DNA of 64,000 nt from Capitulum mitella (taxonomy: Eukaryota; Arthropoda; Thecostraca; Pollicipedomorpha; Pollicipedidae): positions 12,871,568 to 12,935,567 of the forward strand of contig CP099848.1 in the NCBI GenBank assembly GCA_030062745.1, read 5' to 3'. The notes under the pieces were generated by a model. The model was not told where the DNA came from. It searched no databases and was given only the letters and a program-made list of their open reading frames with translations. How positions within the stretch are numbered: the stretch's first letter is position 1; each line of letters opens with the position of its first letter. Positions 37,540 to 48,107 of the stretch are shown piece after piece. Both the position numbers and the translations under genes were made by a program.

Positions 37540-40236
37540 GGTATTCTAGGCGCAGGCTTCACACTTCTCATAACTCCAGAAATCCGCGTAGTTGTTGGGC
37601 CATATTGGCACCAAAAGACGCGCAATGAAAAATAACCCGATCCAAGGCGTTTTGTACCTTTAAAACATTACAACTTCCCCAAAATAATCGCCTGAAGCCA
37701 TCGAGTTACCCACCGCCTGCACAACGAGCACGGTCTCGAAGCACGGAGCATCTTCACGAGACAGATCGACATCAGCCTGTATGGATCGACGGTGATCAGT
37801 AAGGATCGGTAAGGATCAGAACGCCTCGTGAAATAAGACGTCCCTGAAAGATTAACTAAAACGCAACAGTCTCGAAACTCGAAATAGGTTAACAATGGCA
37901 ATGAAACGGAACAGGGAGGTGGACAGTGACCGGACAAGGACAGGCATGAGTATCTGTGAGTAGCAAGGGCGGATGCAGAATTTCACCAGGGGAAGGGGAA
38001 TGGTCTGCGCGGGGCTCCCCCACCGGCCTTGGCCCGCATTTTTGGCTCTTCAGATACGAAAAACCTTGATCTGCTCGGGTCTTGGCTGGAATATCCGATA
38101 TAATTCTGCTCTTTCTGTGATATAAAGTAAGCGACAAATGTCAAGCACGTGTGGCCGAAACATGACAACGGTGGGATTTTAGGCGGCTGCGTCACGGTCG
38201 CTACTTGAAATGTCGTTTCTGTTGTCCAGGAGCCCTTCTGCCGCATCGTAGCTTGTGGAGATTTTTTGTCAGCTTCTTGGTGGTTTCGAATCGTCTGCCG
38301 AGTCGGGGCCCTTTAGTGGTCTCATTCATTTTATAGACACTTAGGGCAGGACTCATCTGGTAGCTTCACGAACACATAAGCCATCTCGGGGTTCCTCCTG
38401 TCCCTGGGGAATTTTTGCCGCCTAGCAAGTCCCTCAGGCAGTAACAAAGGCCCTCCGTAAGTCTCTCTCTGCCGTGACAGAGGCGCCTCTGGCAATGCTT
38501 TGGGTCCTTTGGCCGTTTCAGGAGCTGTCTGGACGTCTCAAGGCTAAGTGGTTTCAGGGGCCTCACTGGTTATCTCAGTGGCCCCTGCTAGAGACTGCTA
38601 GTGAGCGGTCTCAGAGGCCCCAAAGGCCTCTCTCTAGCAGTCCCAATGGACCCCTGTTCTCCTACGTGCTCCTTTTGTCGTCTCTGGGGACCATTATTGC
38701 CTTTTCATGGGCCCTCTGGCAGTTACAAAAGATCTTTTGGCGATTTCAGGTCCCCTATGCAGTGTCATGGACCCTCTGGACACCTCCGGTAGTTTCTATG
38801 GCAGTATCAGGGGTCTTCCTCTGTTACATGGGGTATATCTGGCAGTCGGGACCTCACTAGCAGTCTCAGGCGGACCTTTTCTATGCTAAGAGCCCGCCTA
38901 GCACACTCGGGGCTCTCTGGCCGTTCAAAGACCTCATACCGCCTAAGAGATCCTCTTATCGTCTTTGCCTCGCAAGGCCTCTCAGACCTCTGGCGGTCTC
39001 AGGGGCCATCTGCCGCGTAGGGACCCATCTTGCCGTCTCAGGACCCACTTGACCTTCCGAGTCCCCCGGACTGCATCAAGAACCCCCCAGGTTTTCAAAA
39101 AATAAGAAAACAATATAGCCCATTTGCGCCCCTCTCGAGGTTGAGAAGGTCAGTGACGAATGTTCAGTGGGCCCCTCTGGCTATTGAGAGTCTATGCCGT
39201 GCTAGGCACCCTCTAAGTTCTTGCCGTCTTCTGAGCCTCTGGCACTTTCAATGGTCTCACGGACCCTTCGTCGTGTTGGGGCCCCTCTTGCTCCCCGGGG
39301 ACCCTTAGAGAGTTTCAAGGACCTTTGTATCCATCTAAGGGGCCATCTTACCGTCTCAGGGCCTCGTAAACCCCCACAAAGGTCCTCTTATGGCATCAGG
39401 AACCTTCAGCTTTTCATACAGGCCCGTGAAACCCAATCAGGGCCCCAAAGGTATTCCAGGGTCCCCTATGCCGTCCTAGGGACTCATTCCTCATCTAAGC
39501 CGTCTCAGGGGCACTGTGACCCTTCTGGCAGAATCAAGGGAACTCTGCCGTGTTGAAAACCTGTCGTGATCTCAGGGGCCCTTTGGAAGCTTCAGGAGCC
39601 CTTCTAGGAGCGCAGCCAGACAAAAATTTGGGGGTCCTCGTCCAGCGGTGGGCCCCTCCTCATGTGGACCCCCTAGACAGCAGGGACCCTTCCAAGCCTG
39701 CCAGGGGCCACTGACGGCCCCTGACGGCCTGCGAAGGGGCACTCTGATAGCTTGGAGGCCCCCGGTAAAAAAAAAATGTTTTTGGCGCGATCATCGACAG
39801 TCAGAGAAGAGCCAGATGGTTGTAAGTCATAACGTTTAGGAATGGCAAGCATGCAATATCGTAAAATTTTCATTGGATGTTTTTATTCAGGCGGCGCAAT
39901 CATAATTGTTAAGCTATTTTGATTTTCGAGACCGTTGCGTTTTAGTTAATCTTTCAGGACGTCATATTTCACGAGGCGTTCTGAACCGTCGATCCTGACA
40001 AACTGACGTTGATCTGTCTCGTGAAGATGCTCCGTGCTTCGGGATCGTGCTCGTGCAGGCGATGGGTAACTCGATGACTTCAGGCGATTATTTTGGGGAA
40101 TTTGTAATGTTTTAAAGGTACAAAACGTCTTGGATCGGATTATTTTTTCATTGCGCGTCTTTTGGTGCCAATATGGCCCGACAACTACGCGGATTTCTGG
40201 ACTTATGAGAAGTGTGAAGCCTGCGCCTAGAATACC
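37540..40236. mobile_element. Foldback-type transposon with ~340 bp terminal inverted repeats
   Basis: The left arm (37540-37896) and right arm (39905-40236) are inverted copies. They match at most positions by eye, with small indels. Both outer ends start 'GGTATTCTAGGCGCAGGC'. A perfect 8 bp direct repeat, GAAAGATG, lies immediately outside each end, which is strong evidence for transposition of the whole 2.7 kb unit. The 2 kb interior is mostly a degenerate minisatellite and has no transposase. The 8 bp duplication fits hAT, Merlin or P-type transposition, and long arms also occur in Mutator-like and foldback elements; the class is unresolved. Confidence 0.85.
38400..39740. repeat. Degenerate minisatellite inside the foldback transposon
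   Basis: Recurrent ~25-32 bp units built on 'CTCTGGC.GTCTCAGGGGCC', with strongly varying units. The apparent 128-codon frame at 38474-38860 arises from this repetition and is not a gene. Confidence 0.7.
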
Positions 40237-40244
40237 GAAAGATG
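40237..40244 (+). repeat. Target-site duplication GAAAGATG (right)
   Basis: Identical to 37532-37539. Confidence 0.85.
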
Positions 40245-40599
40245 TGGTGTCATGTTTTGACTTGCTGAATACACAATTTTTAACTGCATAGGATTTGACA
40301 TTGCGGTAAGTACTGAATTTCCACTGTAACTGTTAATCATTTCCATTTCTGGTTGAATGTAACATACCAAAATGACAATGCGCAGGATTTTCATGTCAAA
40401 ACTATGGCATTCTTGTGACGTAGTATGCATCAAGTTTGAATAACTGGTGATAGAATGCTTTCAGACAGTAATAGCTTCCTATACTGAACGGCCTGAGCAA
40501 AGTTGGAATGCATTTCCTTCGTTCACCTCATTGGAAAACCAATCCTCTTTGCCCTGATTGGCATCTCTGTGCATCATGATCTGTGCCCTCACACCCTGT

Positions 40600-40870
40600 G
40601 CTTGATCAAGACCCCTTCATATCCCAGATCTTAAGGCTATATTTTGTTGAGTGATCCTTTCAGATCTTAAATCTCTCCAGATCTCAGATCTTAAGTCTGT
40701 GATATGCCAGAAGATCTCATCAGATCCTGGATCCTTTGCACCATTTTGTCAAAAGATCCCTTCAGATCCTGGATCCTACGGTAACATTTTGTCGAAGGAT
40801 CCCTTCAGATCCAAGCGGCACCGTCGAAAGATCCACTGGGATCCTAGATCCTCTGGTAAGATCCAGGCAC
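40600..40870 (+). repeat. Minisatellite, ~50 bp unit with CAGATCC words (second locus)
   Basis: Units like 'CATTTTGTCAAAAGATCCC' plus 'TTCAGATCCTGGATCCTA'. It is the same unit as at 34430-34680, about 6 kb away in the same orientation. Confidence 0.75.
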
Positions 40871-41789
40871 ATGTCTGAAGGCAACGTCCCATGTCACATC
40901 GGTAAACTCACCAATCCAGAAGAGGCTCTTAACTCAGATTTGAGTCCAAGTGATTCCAAGTTGGCTAGTTATTTGAACAAGCAAAGCATTACTCTGCAGT
41001 GCATGACACGGGTTCAAAGAGCCCCCTTCCACACGGCCCAACTGACCTCTGGCGCATTGGCTCGGGGATCTGTCATTGTCACGACAAAGTCACTGAAAGC
41101 GGACGCGTCAGCAGTAGGTACCGTCTCCGGAGATGACTCGTCCGTTTACAGTCCTCGGCCGTTCCGTGGTTTTGGCGTGTCTCCCACCATCGTCGTTTGA
41201 TCAGTGAAGCCGCCGCCTCAGCCGCCTCCGCGCAGGTACCTCAGAGGTGCGCCGTCCGGCGGATGTTTGGCGTCCGCCCGACGGTTTATGCTCTTCGATG
41301 GCCTGGCGACGGTTCCGTCGCTGTCGGTCTGCACGCTCTGGTGACGCCTGCAAACGCACGTGTTTCGGCGTCAGGTTCCGGGGATCACCGCCAGATAGCT
41401 GCCGTTTAACAAAACTATTTTCCTAGCCCTAAACTTCCTCGGTCCTAAACTAATTTGAAGTAAATCTCGAAAGAGTCGCTATAAATATCTCCATCTGTAG
41501 GATGGCCCCATTGTTCAGCCGTTCAAGGCCGAGTTTGACGTACTCAGACGGGCGTCTGGGACTCCCAAGGTCTTCTCGCTTTCAGCAATGGGAGAGTTAC
41601 GCTGCATGACATTATTTATCCAGTAATCTGACTCGATACTTGTGAAAAAAAAATCAGTGCAAGCGACAAACAATGCAGACTAGCATCCATTGTTTCTTGG
41701 AATCGCTTGACGATGCCGCCAACTTTATTGGTCTAGAACTCCTCACACCACCGGTTTACGTCCCTCCTTTGATAATGTTACCGTCTCTT
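40871..41789. other. Non-coding, GC-rich stretch upstream of promoter-like segment
   Basis: CpG-rich around 41090-41400, with open frames that show no recognisable domain. It may be upstream regulatory DNA or decayed sequence. Confidence 0.35.
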
Positions 41790-41880
41790 ATTGGCTGACA
41801 TCACGTCGGTTTTGTAGCTCCTGGCCCAGATCGTTTCCTTTTGTAGGGAGTATAAATAACGCCTCACTCGTTGTCACGGA
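41790..41880 (+). promoter_or_regulatory. Promoter-like segment (CCAAT, CRE-like and TATA boxes)
   Basis: ATTGG (inverted CCAAT) at 41790-41794, 'TGACATCACGTC' at 41796-41807, and TATAAATA at 41851-41858, with a TCACT-type initiator about 20-30 bp further on. The order and spacing fit a class II core promoter. A downstream ATG frame at 42077 is short and unrecognised. The transposase-like pseudogene follows at about 42640, so this may be its old promoter. Confidence 0.4.
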
Positions 41881-42639
41881 GGCACTTGTGATTTTGAATG
41901 CATAGTGGAAGGATCTCCGTGTAGTGTGGATGCCGGCATAGAAGTTTAGGCATAGAATGAGTGAAGTGAACAGAAGTTGGACTTAGATTTTCTCTTTGGT
42001 TGACTCGCGAGAAAGGCCGGCACGAGCGAGGTCTTCACGAGCTCGAATATCAACGCAGGCATTTAGAAATCTGCTTCATGCCGGCCCCGAGACCTGGGGA
42101 TAGGACGGAGCGCAGCAGGGCGAGGGAACGCGACGGGTCGCCGGCCGGGCTGTGGACGTGCCGTGTAACCTAACGGAACTTCGCGCTCATCGAGACCGGG
42201 TTAGCGCGCTGAGTGACGGTATTCATCTCCGCCGGAACCAAGACCAGTCTGCCCCGGGCAAGAGCGGCCTGCGTGACACGAACGTCGACAAACCAGCTCG
42301 CAACAGGCTCTGTAATTGGCGCTGGCGCGGCGCGGAATACAGGAAAGGCATTCATGCAAACGCGTGACGAGGAATGGGTGGCACGTCAGACGCGAAATCA
42401 ACCTGCTTCTTATGCACAGCTGCCAGAGACTCCACTTCCGGAAATCCGTCCTTTATTCTCGAAGACTGAGCTCAAGAAATAAAAAGTGAAGAGGCCGAAT
42501 ATCCACAGGTATATCAATTAATAGTCAACGGAATAATGAAAACACCTGCTTTTTATAATGAAAGTGCTCCACAAAAAGGCGTAAATTCGAATGCAAGAAA
42601 GGCATTACTGCATGACTGCATCTCCTGGGGGGTGTGCAG

Positions 42640-44150
42640 TCCGGAAGTAATAATTTTCTCCCGCGCCATCCAACCTGATGGTCGACTGGGACGGTACTTA
42701 CCCGACGATGGAGAGGAGCGGGTGGATCGACTCCCCGTCATTCTAACCAGTCCAAGAAGTGTCGTCAAACTTCTTGGTGTTCCGAAGCTCGCAAGCGGAA
42801 CTGGCGCAGCGACAGCCGACGTGTCGTGACGTGTGCGCATTGTGTGGAAGACTGGGAGGCCTCGGTTAAGGTCGTCGGATTGAACTTCGACACCACGTCC
42901 ACATGACTAACGATCCCGGCATGGTGGTGGTTGGCGTCCAGAAGAGGCTGGAGTGAAACAGTCTGAAATCCTATGTGCCCCTCCCCCCACCAAATAATTT
43001 CCAGAAACCTCCAGCCATGTACCTCCAGCAATACTGAACAAGTGGTGGGAGCATGCACGCTTCCTCAACATGAGCTTCGGCGAGAGCTCCTTCACGTCGC
43101 TTGTCGTCACCATATCTTAAAACTGGTGGCAAAGGCGGTCTTCTCCGCGTGCTTCGGCCCATCTTCGGGACCGGAGATCTCCTTGTTCGAGAGCTTCAGA
43201 AGGAGACAGAAGCACATTGATCTGAACAAGTTTGAAGCCGTGATTCGTGAAGCACTGAAGCCAGCAGAGGCCGAGACGTTTCTCCCCTTCAAGGATCAAG
43301 AATCCCCGCCTTCCGCCACGAGAAGCTGGCCGAAATCCAGCCTCGTAATGGTTGTCGTGAGCTCTTGGAACTCATGAACATCCTCTTTGGCAAATAGTCT
43401 CCGGGGCAGGTCAAGTTTCTCTAACCAGGTGCCCTCCACAGCGCTAAATGGATGGGACGCACGATCTACGGGATGAGATCTTCGGGATCAATTCTCCCTG
43501 GCTTACAGCGATTTGAGAGCACTCAGGCGCATTGTCTCTTTTATCGCTGTTCTGTACACCACAGCATGGTTCTGCGCTCCGTTAGCGGTCAGAGCTCCCG
43601 TTCTGACGTTCTCACGTTCTGGCCTTTCTTCACAGCTTGATCACCTACCCGAATGTTGAAATCTCGAAGGCGATCTCCAAGAAATTTGCCAGTTACCTTT
43701 GGTACATCAACGAAGAACTAGTTGGTCTGTCGTTCTTCGACGAGGACGTGTCGTGTGCAATGAAGCCCAGGTTGATTGCGGCATTCCAGGAACAAGGGTC
43801 GGAGGGTTGGCCCAAGCGAACATAATTGGATCTCACAGCAAGGGAGAATTTTTGCCTGGAAAACCATCGCGGACTTCACGGCAAACTCAGTGGGAATGCT
43901 GAAGGCCTACGGGATCAAAGCAGACTTCCTTACCACCGATTCTGCTGGTTGGGAGACAGCACAAGGCTTCAAGGACGCCAAGGAAGCCCTGCGCAGGAAC
44001 GCGGTGGTGAGCGATTCGCCGAATGAGGTGTGGCTCTCATCCAAGCGTACAGCGAGGTACTGAAGAACGATGAAATGCAAAAGCAGTACTTGCTGCATAC
44101 CGTCGAATGGTACCGCCGACATTACCAAGATAAACATCACCGACATTTTA
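42640..44150 (+). pseudogene. Broken transposase-like protein gene (hAT-like pattern)
   Basis: Fragments in different frames line up in order. 42668-42829 includes 'VDRLPVIL' and 'LLGVPKLASGTG'. 42838-42900 includes 'VVGLNFDTTS'. 43021-43300 includes 'SNTEQVVGACT', 'LLHVACRHHI' and 'GPSSGPEISLFESF'. Then follow 43305-43395, 43430-43485 ('KWMGRTIYG'), about 43495-43600, 43637-43825 ('YPNVEISKAISKKF', 'LWYINEELVGLSFFDEDVS'), 43870-44010 and 44020-44120. Frameshifts, stops and a ~120 bp insertion at 42901-43020 break it. From memory these words match an uncharacterised multicopy family found in cnidarian, mollusc and arthropod genomes. The D-T-T-x-S-N-T-G then C-R-H-H layout resembles hAT-type RNase H-fold transposases. 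The function is gone; the N-terminus is not recognised. Confidence 0.6.
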
Positions 44151-44365
44151 TCGACGTCTGATATCCCATGACCGAATCTCCTAGTGATCACAAGTCCATG
44201 AAGAATGGACTTCCAGCTGGGGTTGTACAGCTTTTACTGTAATGGGCTCGGAAAGCAGAAAATCCTGCCAGAATTTCGCCAAAATGAGAACATAATATAA
44301 CGAATGGTTTTATGCACCAAACTGAAGGAACCACTGGCGTTCAATCTTCATGTGCATATGTTTAA

Positions 44366-45694
44366 CCCGCGCAGTGGAAGGGGGTTTCGCGCTAATGCGC
44401 ACTGGAACGGGGGTCCAAAAGGGCCCCCTCCGATCTCGGAAACGGAAGTAGCTAGAGACATGAAATTTTGCTTTGTGGACAGGGTAGGGCTTTAACGATT
44501 TACATTGTGTGCAATTTTCATGACCCTAGGTCAATAGCCTCAAGGTCAAACGGGTCGAACGGGGTCGAAAAGGTCAATTTTGGGCACTTTCTCTGCCTGT
44601 ACAGGCTATTCCATACAACTTGTCGAACGAAAGGGGAAAGGGTGTTTGTTTGGACGTTAAAATATTGAACACGATCATTTTCGTTCATCTGACGTCTTCA
44701 CTGGGGATTTCGGGCTGAGGTCATGTCGGGTTATTGACCTTTGGCGTCATTTTTTTTCGTCTTTTGCAGATCAGATTTGGGACGGGATAGCTTAAATGTA
44801 AATAAGTGCGCTCCACACATCTTTTAACGTAGTTTCAGTGAAGGTAGCCAGCATCGTTACATTTGATGACCTCTAGCGTTTACATTTAGGTATGTATGTG
44901 TGTGTATATATGTATATACATGCCAGTATCAATGTGCCAAACGTGGTTTTAGTAGAGCCTTTGAATGCATATTTCATACAAATCGACATATTGCAAAAAA
45001 AATCTGGACCAGGTTACAAAATAGTTGACCTTGACCTTTGATGACATTGGCCTGAAATGTCCCTGGTATATATAAGCGTATCCTTTAGCGCACACGTGTT
45101 TTTATTACGGTCTTTGAATGCATATTTCATACAAATTGTCATGTGGCAAAGCAAATCTGGAGGAGGTCTCAAGATATTTGACCTCGAACTTTGATAAGCT
45201 TGACCTTAACTGGCCCTGGTATATGTAAGCCTGCCAGTGAGCGCATACGTGTTTTTATTAGGGTCTTTGAATGCATATTTCATATAAACCGACATATTGC
45301 GAAGCAAATCTGGATCAGGTCACAAGCTGTTTGGCCTTGACCTTTGATGACCTTGAGTCCTATTCACCCTGGATTTAGTCTTGGTACATCCATCACTTTG
45401 CCCGAATGACGTCGCGTGATTGTGTTCACGCGATAATCTTAGGTAGAACGCTAGTCCTTTCACGAAGTTCCCATTCGTCGGCGACAACCGTTGTTCTCGT
45501 TATGTTTGCTTGACTTCAAATGCATGGAGTTTCAAAAAATTTCGGCCGATTTTCGATTTTTTTCTGTGTCAGTCGATGAGCTATTCAATTGCCATAAATG
45601 TCAAGCAGTAGCAGCAACCAGCTCCGATCTGTTCTCGAGATTCTCAAGGAAAACAGGTGCAGGGGCACAAAAAGACCCCCTTCCATTGCGCGTG
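44366..45694 (-). mobile_element. Family B TTAA element (copy B4)
   Basis: TTAA lies at 44362-44365, followed by 'CCCGCGCAGTGGAAGGGGG'. The far end 'CCCCCTTCCATTGCGCGTG' is next to a degenerate TCAA. It aligns in reverse complement with B1-B3, including a TATGTATGTGTGTGTATATA tract near 44891 and several TGACCTTGACC blocks (the TCAAGGTCA complement, e.g. near 45027). There is no coding capacity. Confidence 0.75.
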
Positions 45695-45698
45695 TCAA

Positions 45699-46470
45699 AG
45701 ATGACAAAACGAACAGAACTGCAGATGGTTTTATGGGCTGGTATATCCAACAAGTCGGCAAGAATCTTTCGCGTAATATCTCGTGTGATTTTCATTCAGT
45801 CGTGACGAAGGGAAAGCAAGACTCCTCGACTCCTTGTGTCTCAGGAATTGATATTCTTATCTCATGATTCTAACGGAAATCGATAGGACGTGTCTTTCTT
45901 ATTGAAGGTTACATTTGACCTCTTGTGTTGGCCCGTGGCGTCACAAACCGCGAATGCCGGAACTTACGGCCGGAAAATGTGCAATGTTTCACTAAGACAC
46001 AGTAAGTGTACCAGTTGAATGACAACTTTATAACTGATATCAGACAAAACATAAAAAGTTTAGTATTGCGCATTTATCGTCGTGCAATATGTATAGCAAA
46101 AACTATTCCGTAGGAGCGTGGGGAAGTTTTTAAATTTCCAGTTCTGAAGTTACGGCCAAATGTGTGGCAGTGATTGGCTGACATCATGAATGCCATCGAA
46201 CTCCTGGCCGCCCTTCCCTATTCTTATTCGTGTCTGCCCCTCTCTTCTTGTGCTGCTTTAATTTATGGTCACACGCACATCGCGCGACACGATCCCCATG
46301 TCTCGTATTGCTATTAGTTTGGCGAACAGAAGCGGCGCTGGGCCGGCGCCGCCCGCCAGCGCCCGGCGACTGTCGACCTCGCCGATGACGCCCAGCGGGC
46401 CGGTCCCCCTAACGTGGGTCGCGTCACAGACACTACAGTTTGCGTCAGACGGGTAATAAGTTGGCATTAT
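45699..46470. other. Non-coding stretch, nothing recognised
   Basis: No gene is recognised. There is a short GC-rich patch at 46330-46420. Confidence 0.45.
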
Positions 46471-46474
46471 CGTT

Positions 46475-46508
46475 AACATATTTGTTAACATATGTTAACA
46501 AATATGTT
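46475..46508. repeat. Perfect 34 bp palindrome
   Basis: Every base of 46475-46508 pairs with its mirror; the centre is ACATATGT and GTTAAC occurs on both sides. It is AT-rich and could extrude a cruciform. Confidence 0.95.
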
Positions 46509-46555
46509 GACATATTTGTTAACATGTTCATTATTTATAATATATTTGTTAACAC

Positions 46556-46680
46556 AACGCCATAACCAGTCATGGCGTTCATTAACGCCATGATTGGTTA
46601 ATGGTGTTAATGAACGCCATTAACCAATAACATTATTGGTTAATGGCGTCTGATGCGCCATTAACCACTAATGTTACTTG
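46556..46680. repeat. Cluster of nested palindromes built on GCCATTAACC / GGTTAATGGC
   Basis: Overlapping inverted repeats include 'ATTAACCAATAA' opposite 'TTATTGGTTAAT' around 46628-46655, and 'TTAATGGCG..CGCCATTAA' around 46650-46676. 'GGCGTTCATTAACGCC' also lies at about 46575-46590. Most of the segment can pair with itself in several registers. Confidence 0.8.
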
Positions 46681-46891
46681 AAGAAAATAATCAAGCTTTA
46701 TGGATTCCTTGAATCTCAGGTCGGAGATGACTTCCAAAATCAGTAACATATTTTGACCATCAACTTGTTAGCCATTGCATGCATTCCACTAATAATCGCC
46801 ATTCTTCAAAACATTTAACTTATTAGCTTTGAACTGCAAAACGTGGTCTTAAGAAAGACGAAATGTTAACACCATTTGATTACTTGTTTAA

Positions 46892-48103
46892 CCCTATTCC
46901 CGGAGGGCTAGGCGGTATGGTCGATTCCCGGCAGGGGGTGCATTCGGCCCCCCCGAGATCTCGAGAATTACTCGTCCGATTTCATCACAACAAACGGCAA
47001 TCGATTTGCCATGGCGTGAACTACATTTCTGTAAAAAGAAATTTTCAAAATTTTTAAATGTATGGATACAGGGGGCAGAAATGTCAAAACGGGGGGTACT
47101 TTTGGACTTCTTATAGCTCCGTTGTTTATGGACCGATTTCGATGAAATTGGCATGAGTCGAGAAATTATGGATAGGGCTTTTACCATGGGTAAACAAATC
47201 TAAAATTTTGAGAAAATTCATGGGCGTTCACAGGTTTTCAAAAATACGAGGATTAGTTTTCTAACAGCTGAATAAACAAAAAAGGCAGAAACACTTTTTT
47301 GGCTTCTGCTAGTCATGCTATGCTAAAGAAGTACAAATCGCATCACAATATTTGTATAATGTTAGCATAGGCGGTGCCAGGGACATGAAAAATGGGAAAC
47401 TGTCATGGTCAAACGTTCTTCAGATCAACTTGTGATCTTTGACCTCAAATGACCTCCAGTGACCTTGGGGTTATTTAGAATGATCTCGTGTGCATTTAAT
47501 ATTATCTGTAAACGTTTTAAATCATTTGAATTCACTCTATTTCAAAAATTTCATTGTATGGCTATTGCGATATAGGGTACGCGCACTGACATTTTAGGTC
47601 ATAGCTCCGTGACCCCACCTGATATCAAGCTGAAACTTGATTCACAAGTAGAGGGCACCGTTCTACGTCATATATATTCCTGGTTTGGCATTAAAGAAAA
47701 ACGGCGCCAAAATTATTGCAAAAAACAAATTTTGACTTTTGATCTTCACCTGACCTTGTAAAGTAACCTCAGATGAAAAAAAATTACATCTGCACATTGC
47801 CCAGCTATTTACCTATACATCCATATAGAGTTTTAAGTATTATCTTAAAAACTCTTTTTTTGGCAGACATTTTCCTTTTACCCTCAACATGGCCAAAAAT
47901 GGCCTGAGGTGTCTCCCAAAAACGTTGCCTGGCTCCGCCCCTGAGCAAAAAAGGATTTTGAAATTTTGTCACGGCACGTAGAAAGAATAGCTAGGAAAAG
48001 TCGCCAAGTTTCGTGAAGCTGCGTAGAAAAGCCTGGAATTGGCAAGCAAAAAACCCAAGGGGGGGGGGCGGAGCGGATTCAGCTCTCCCTGCCGGGAATA
48101 GGG
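46892..48103 (-). mobile_element. Complete family A TTAA element (copy A4)
   Basis: It is 1212 bp, flanked by TTAA at 46888-46891 and 48104-48107. It begins 'CCCTATTCCCGGAGGGC', the end that lies on the right in A2, and finishes 'CCCTGCCGGGAATAGGG', so it is inverted relative to A2, A3 and A5. Interior TGACCT half-sites are near 47450. G/C runs lie inside both ends. There is no coding capacity. Confidence 0.85.
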
Positions 48104-48107
48104 TTAA

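Noticed and set aside
38474..38860. 128-codon hydrophobic frame that looks like a membrane protein
   Set aside because: It is produced by translating the degenerate minisatellite inside the foldback transposon.
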